This document shows, in pieces, positions 59,201-64,000 of a stretch of 64,000 nucleotides of DNA. The position numbers and the translations under genes are program-made. Under the pieces are notes generated by a model that did no database searches, was not told the origin of the DNA, and saw nothing but the letters and a program-made list of their open reading frames with translations. Each line of letters begins with the position of its first letter. Positions within the stretch are counted from its first letter, which is position 1. Origin of the DNA: Rhodotorula mucilaginosa (taxonomy: Eukaryota; Basidiomycota; Microbotryomycetes; Sporidiobolales; Sporidiobolaceae); contig CP137875.1 in the NCBI GenBank assembly GCA_034406715.1, forward strand, positions 310,001 through 374,000, read 5' to 3'.

Positions 59201-59418
59201 TCGCTCGATCCCAACCGGTTCGGATGTGCCGCTCTGGACGCAGACGTTCGAGTTGAGTACGCCGGCGTCGAGAAGACCTGCACCCAATAGCGGTCGCCGA
59301 GGAGAGCGGCTCTGGCTTCCTCGATTTCGCCAGCATCGCTCGAAGGAGTCGCGGTCGACGAGTCGATCTGAAAGCGCCGCGAGGGTCCTGGAGACGCGTG
59401 CGAGGCTCGATCGACCAT
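53264..59418 (-). CDS. MMS22: MMS22/Mus7 replication-fork repair protein
   Basis: A protein of well over 1700 aa. Exon 1 59418-59194 joins exon 2 from 59123 in phase 0; exon 2 holds 'RTRKPAQLRPYSLDQARYKI', the N-terminal motif of Mus7/MMS22. It then splices near 58196/58135 to 'KYSPHRHG', a second hallmark, and into a long exon down to about 54833. The conserved central block is 'WSSFGKFSYDFDFKRLPSGL' with 'SGSFVSNGHLLSLV'. C-terminal exons give 'DWKPYLQYGTQSWKRLSDPV', 'DILEIWFDSIVARRLSAQHT' and 'NRRSYAAFVRGVLAAL', ending at 53264. Mms22 is the substrate adaptor of the Rtt101-Mms1 (Cul4-like) ligase, acting with Rad51 at damaged forks. Acidic, Ser-rich and Lys-rich low-complexity regions fill residues ~200-700. 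The ATG at 59418 is preferred to the in-frame ATG at about 59117, because using it keeps an extra spliced N-terminal exon open. Confidence 0.85.
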
Positions 59419-59690
59419 TCTCCTGCACGCGCGCGTGGCGAGCGTCCCCCGTGATCGCCTGGTGACCCGTCGAGACGCGAAACAGTCGAGGCGAGGTGCA
59501 GCGGGACGCGTCCTGGGCCAAGCAGCGGACGAGGCGGACCAGGTAGCCGACTTGTAAGAGCTCTAGCGAATCGGGTCAGCGCTTGGGTTATGGCGAAAGG
59601 CGGCAAGAGTTCGGAGAGAGACTAGTCGCTGCTCTCGCTTGGACTTTTCACTCGGTTCGCTCGGTCGAGCAGCGTACAGGACAGGACAGG
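59419..59690. promoter_or_regulatory. divergent promoter MMS22 / EMC5
   Basis: 272 bp between the two divergent start codons. No TATA-like element was clear. Assigned as a shared promoter from position only. Confidence 0.4.
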
Positions 59691-60258
59691 ATGCTCGGAA
59701 GGTTACTCGTCGTACTCTCGAGTCTCGCATTGCTGCACTCGGCCTACGCAGCGTGGCACGGTGAGTTCACCTTCTCTCCCTCCCCACTTGAGTCGATCCC
59801 ATGATGAGGGCAGCAGGTACTGATTCCACGCGCCCTGTGGGAATGACCGGGTGCAGCACGAGTGAATGCCAAGATTGCAGGGATCCACCTCGACCGGCGC
59901 ATGGGAACTGCAGTGCCGACAGAGGTGCGCTCCCCTCTACTCGTCACGGCAACCCCTCCGAAACTGACAGCGAGAACACCTCCCAGGTCGCCTTGGAGGC
60001 ATGCCTCTCGTTCTTGTTCTTGCTGGTCGGCATCCTCTGGACGGCGCCGACCCTCAAGGGCGTCAGCTATGCGAGCGAAATGAGCAACCGGTGCGCCCCC
60101 CCCTCTCTCCTTCTCGCCCGAGACCCGTGCTGAGCCTCGCCTCTTCCGTTCGCAGGACCGTCGACACGGCTGATTCGGGACTGGGGACGATGAACCTGCG
60201 GCATCGTGGTTCGATCCTGTTTGCGCCGGAGCCACAGCCTGCAGCGAAGAAACGGTAA
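59691..60258 (+). CDS. EMC5: EMC5/MMGT ER membrane complex subunit
   Basis: Four exons (59691-59760, 59857-59924, 59987-60090, 60156-60258) give 114 aa with consistent phases. 'MLGRLLVVLSSLALLHSAYA' is the first membrane helix with the family's 'LLH.AYSA' motif. 'VALEACLSFLFLLVGILW' is the second helix. It is followed by 'LKGVSYASEMSNR' and 'TVDTADSGLG', matching 'LK.I.wasEm..r.id..d.r' of EMC5. The protein is a small core subunit of the ER membrane insertase EMC; its family is also described as a magnesium transporter (MMGT). It lies 230 bp upstream of HRQ1 on the same strand. Confidence 0.9.
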
Positions 60259-60489
60259 CAACCGATTATATAGACATGTATTGCCTTTTCTCCCTCCCTC
60301 TGCTGCGGTCCTCGAGCTTTTCAGTGGCAGTCACGGTAGCGAGGCTTGAACAGCATTCTGCCCAGAAGGAGAGACTCGACAACTTGCAGAGCTTTGTGTG
60401 TGCGCTCGCGAGAAATCAATCTCGACCAAGTTGACCTTCTGCTGCTCTCACGTCACTCGACGCGAGCGAGGGTCTCGCGAGAGCGAGCC

Positions 60490-63400
60490 ATGTCGCAGGG
60501 CCCGCAGGGTGTCGCTAGCAAGTCATCCAAGCGTTCCCGTCTCTCTGGCGGCGGACTGATCGGCAGCGCGAACCGACCACCGCCTGCTCGCCGACTCGGA
60601 CCAGCTGCGCCCAGCTACACCGTCGATGAACCGCTCTTCCGGCCAGCAGGGGCTTCAGACGATGACTCGGACGAGGGAGACTTCGAGGCTGTCGGACAGG
60701 AAGATACGGGAGCCAGCGCGCTGGCCTTAGGGTCAGCTCCTCCTCCTCCTCCTTCTGCGGCTGGACCATCATCATCGTCCCGCATCAGTCATCTCCCGCC
60801 ACCGCCAAAGAAAAAGCCCAAGACTGTCGCACCAGTGTCGGAAGACGTCGTCGACCCTGGCGCGGACGAGAGTACCGGGACGACTTCGGCACGAGGTCGT
60901 GGCCGAGGTCGAGGTCGAGGACGAGGGGCCAAAAGCGCCGCCACCGCAGCAGGGGGTCGAGGCGGCAAGGGCAAAGCCAAGACGGATCGAGAACAGATGG
61001 AACGACTCGTCGAACCGACGATCGAGTTCCCAGAGCATTTCCTCAAGTTGGAACGCACCTTCAAGGTAAACCTTGTGGCGACGCCGGCCTCACCTGCCTT
61101 CCTTGCTCATGGTACTGACAGTCGTGACCATCCCAAGGCGCTCAATACCGTGTACACCTTTTGCTCGACTCGCAAAAGTATGGCCACGACGTTCGAAGTC
61201 CTCAAGGGCAGCGTCGAAAACTTGATCAAGCGGTCAGTCAGCCTCTCATCGACTGACCTTGGCTCAGTCCTTGAGGGGAGAGAAGCTGACGATCTTCATT
61301 AGACCGCTCGAGATGCACGACATTGCACAGATCAAGTCCCTCCTGCCAGACGTCATCACCTTTGCCTACATCAGTTCCGACATCCTGCGCGTCCACGCCT
61401 CTTCCGTCCCCGAAGACGATCCGCACGCCGCCGCGCGGGAGAAGAAACGCCTCGAACTCGACGAGGCGTACCGAGCTGGGGCGCTCGGAGAGGCGGCGGA
61501 ACGTGCCGCCAAGGAGGGGGAGAGTTCTGTCCTGTTGTTCAGTTTCAACGACGGTGAACTGCGGAGTGAGAACGGCGTCGGCAAGGTCATGCGGAAGAAA
61601 TTCCAGTGAGTCGGTGGCGGGACTTGGTTTGGCAAAGATCAGTCCTATCTCAGCATGGGGCTATCTTGACCTGGATCGTTATTCCGGCATACCCACAGGA
61701 AGAAACGCAAAAAAGGCGAAGAGGCCTCCTCGACTCCGACCCCGCCGTCCGGTATCGAGCCCAAGTTCTCCACCGAGTCGATGACCTCGCTCATCAACAA
61801 ACGCAACACCAAGTTCCGCACCGCCGTCTCCGACCTCCTCATCGCCTGTTCGTCTCACAACCCGCCCCTCGATCCCGTCGAACTCCTCCTCGAAGCGACA
61901 GAGGAGAACCTCCCCGTCCATCCGGATGAACTCTTGACCGAGCAAGACATGCGCGAACGAGGCGTGAGGGAACGGAAAGAGGACCTCGACTTTCGGCAGC
62001 GGAATCCAGACTTGCGGCCGAGCATGCTGGAGATTATTGATGAGCTCACGCATGACGAGGAGCTGTACAACGACCAGATTGTCGAGAACGGGCACCGGAC
62101 CGTTGAAGCTCGCGAGGCAGTCTACGGTGAGACTTGTGCAGCGCGACATAAAAAGCTCATACATACTGATTTGCCCCGTGCATTCAGGCTCGCTCGACTT
62201 TGAACTGTCTGACAACCTCGCGAACGCCCTCCGAGAGACGAAGAACATCGAAGCGAGCAAGCTCTACTCGCATCAAGCCCTCGCCATCAACGCCTTGCAC
62301 CCTTCGCCCGACCACCCACTCGGTCAGAACGTCATCATCTCGACGTCGACCTCGTCCGGCAAATCGCTCATCTACCAACTTCCCGTCGTGGAAGCGCTCG
62401 AACAGAACCCGGAAACGACCGCCTTGTATGTTTTTCCGACCAAGGCGCTCGCGCAGGATCAGAAACGCTCGCTCGGGGAACTGGTTGCGGCAGTCGAGGG
62501 ACTCGAGGACGTCAAGGTCGCGACGTTCGACGGAGATACGCCTCGTGAGGATCGAGACTATATCCGGGAGAATGCCAACGTGGTGCGTCCGGGCGCGCTT
62601 GTCCTTCTTCGGTACACGTTTGGCGATGCGCTGACCACTCTTACTGCTAACGGGTGTTCTATTAGATCTTTACCAATCCGGACATGCTTCATATCACCAT
62701 CTTGCCGCAAGAAGACCGGTGGCGGCGCTTCTTCCGTCAACTGCGCTTCGTCGTCGTCGACGAGTTGCACATCTACTCCGGCCTGTTTGGTTGTCACGTG
62801 GCTTTTGTGATGCGCAGGTGCGCCATGGCTGCGGAGTCTGATAGAGTCTGTGTGCGGCCGAGTTGACCAGTGCTTTGTTACTACCCAGGCTGAGGCGGAT
62901 CTGCGCGGCGGTGGGAAACCGTCGCGTTCGGTTCGTTTCTTGTTCGGCGACGATCGCCAACCCGGTCGAGCACATGCAGACCATCTTTGGCGTCGACGAC
63001 GTCTTGCTGATCGATGAAGACGGTTCCCCGTGCGGACAAAAGGTGGGCTTGATTGCCCTGAGTTTTGTTTTTCCCCGTCTGAAAGCGATGCGGATGCTGA
63101 CGACCTCGGTTGGCGCCCACAGGAGTACTTGGTATGGAACCCGCCCTATATCGATGACATTGATCGAAAGCAAGGCCGCGTCTCGACCATCGCCGAGACG
63201 AGTCGAGTCTTCCGCTTCATGATGACCCGCGGGATCCGGGTCATCGTTTTCTGTCGAGTGAGCCGCCTGCGATACCACTCTAGCTTGTCGAACAGCCCCC
63301 TGACTGATTCCTCGCCGGACGAAAGGTCCGCGCGCAATGCGAGATCTTGATGAAGCAGGTTCGCCAAGACTTGATGCTCGATGGCCGGGAGGACATGGCA

Positions 63401-64000
63401 TCTCGTGTCATGTCGTACCGTTCAGGCTACAGCGCGCAGGTGCGTCGCAGGCACATCTCGTGGTACCGTTCGCATAATAACTGACCCGAGATCTCGACAG
63501 GACCGGCGCAAGATTGAGCAAGAGATGTTCAACGGCCAGCTTTTGGGAGTCATCGCGACGACCGCACTCGAGCTCGGAATCGATATCGGCAGTCTCGACG
63601 CGGTCATCACAGTCGGCTTCCCGTACACGCTCCCTGGCCTCCGGCAACAAGCCGGGCGTGCAGGTCGCCGCAACAAGGACTCGCTGGCGATGCTCATCTG
63701 CGACCCTTTCCCCCTCGACCAGCACTACGCGCGGAAGCCAGATCTCATCTTTTCCAGTCCGTTCCAGCAGCTCAATCTCGACCTCGATAATCCGATCGTT
63801 CTCGAGTCGCACATCCAGTGCGCTGCGGACGAGATCCCCGTCCACCCTGTCGAAGACGCGAAATACTTTACCAACGGCGACGAAGACAAGCTGCGGCAGA
63901 TCTGCATGAGTCGGTTGATCGGCGACGATGACGGCTTTTACCATTGCCACCCTCGGTACAAGCCCAGTCCCGCTCGAGCAGTTCCGATCCGGAACACGGA
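60490..64000 (+). CDS. HRQ1: HRQ1 RecQ4-like DEAH/DEAD helicase (3' end beyond the window)
   Basis: Start ATG at 60490 (MSQGPQGVASKSS). The N-terminus is disordered with a Gly-Arg run ('RGRGRGRGRGRGAKS'). A conserved N-terminal region follows over several exons ('LNTVYTFCSTRK', 'DIAQIKSLLPDVITFAYI'). The helicase core contains 'LYSHQALAINAL', Walker A 'STSTSSGKSLIYQLP', 'YVFPTKALAQDQKRSL', the box 'VVVDELHIYSGLFG', motif III 'FVSCSATIANP', 'IATTALELGIDIGSLDAV' and motif VI 'QQAGRAGRRNKDSLA'. DELH plus this layout is typical of HRQ1. The C-terminal DUF1998 Zn-binding domain is cut off by the window edge. HRQ1 is a 3'-5' helicase working with Pso2 in inter-strand crosslink repair and with Pif1 at telomeres. 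At least eight introns are visible. Confidence 0.92.

Noticed and set aside
1-64000. Transposons, LTR elements, CRISPR arrays, rRNA
   Set aside because: No transposase, reverse transcriptase, terminal repeats, spaced repeats or rRNA-like stretches were recognised anywhere in the window.

Overview
The window looks like nuclear DNA of a basidiomycetous yeast. My best guess is a Rhodotorula/Rhodosporidium-type member of the Sporidiobolales, inferred from the following: high GC, densely packed genes on both strands, many short introns (about 45-100 nt) with GTGCGT/GTGAGT/GTACGT donors and CTGAC-like branch points, proteins rich in Ala/Ser/Gly/Asp runs, and the set of fungal housekeeping genes. 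No database search was possible, so names rest on remembered family motifs. Exon limits were read by eye; for several genes I checked that all intron phases add up to an open frame.

Layout. 1-4860 (-): UTP10, running off the left edge. 4861-9750: an accessory stretch holding a 3' fragment of an eIF5A gene (5885-6277) and two tail-to-tail paralogues of a tubby-C-terminal-like (DUF6593-like) family, each with nine small exons (6944-8177 + and 8460-9750 -). 9999-12922 (-): a RhoGEF with DH, PH and FYVE domains. 13399-16816 (-): SYP1, an F-BAR/muniscin endocytic protein. 18025-20871 (+): a TFIID TAF8/TAF3-like histone-fold protein. 21057-26348 (-): a 1694-aa coiled-coil protein. 27215-29924 (+): an alpha/beta-hydrolase of the LCAT/PGAP1 type. 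29987-33219 (-): a Zn2Cys6 transcription factor. 33541-34567 (+): a BTB-domain protein. 35175-38741 (-): a second Zn2Cys6 factor. 39377-39849 (-): a small coiled-coil protein. 40050-43407 (+): MCM10. 43576-47189 (-): VPS35 of retromer. 48602-51327 (+): eIF2D/TMA64. 51661-52768 (-): a BAP31/YET ER protein. 53264-59418 (-): MMS22/Mus7. 59691-60258 (+): EMC5. 60490 to the right edge (+): HRQ1 helicase.

The genes do not form an operon-like pathway. Several themes recur: replication and fork repair (MCM10, MMS22, HRQ1), ribosome biogenesis and initiation (UTP10, eIF2D, eIF5A fragment), and membrane traffic (SYP1, FYVE-RhoGEF, VPS35, BAP31, EMC5). Convergent neighbours lie very close (62 bp between stop codons at 29924/29987).

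The most unusual observations are the duplicated nine-exon tubby-like genes, an apparent AT-AC intron that would rebuild a complete zinc cluster in the first Zn2Cys6 factor, the intron-containing eIF5A fragment, and the 6- to 14-nt coding micro-exons. I saw no transposon, rRNA, tRNA or CRISPR that I could support.
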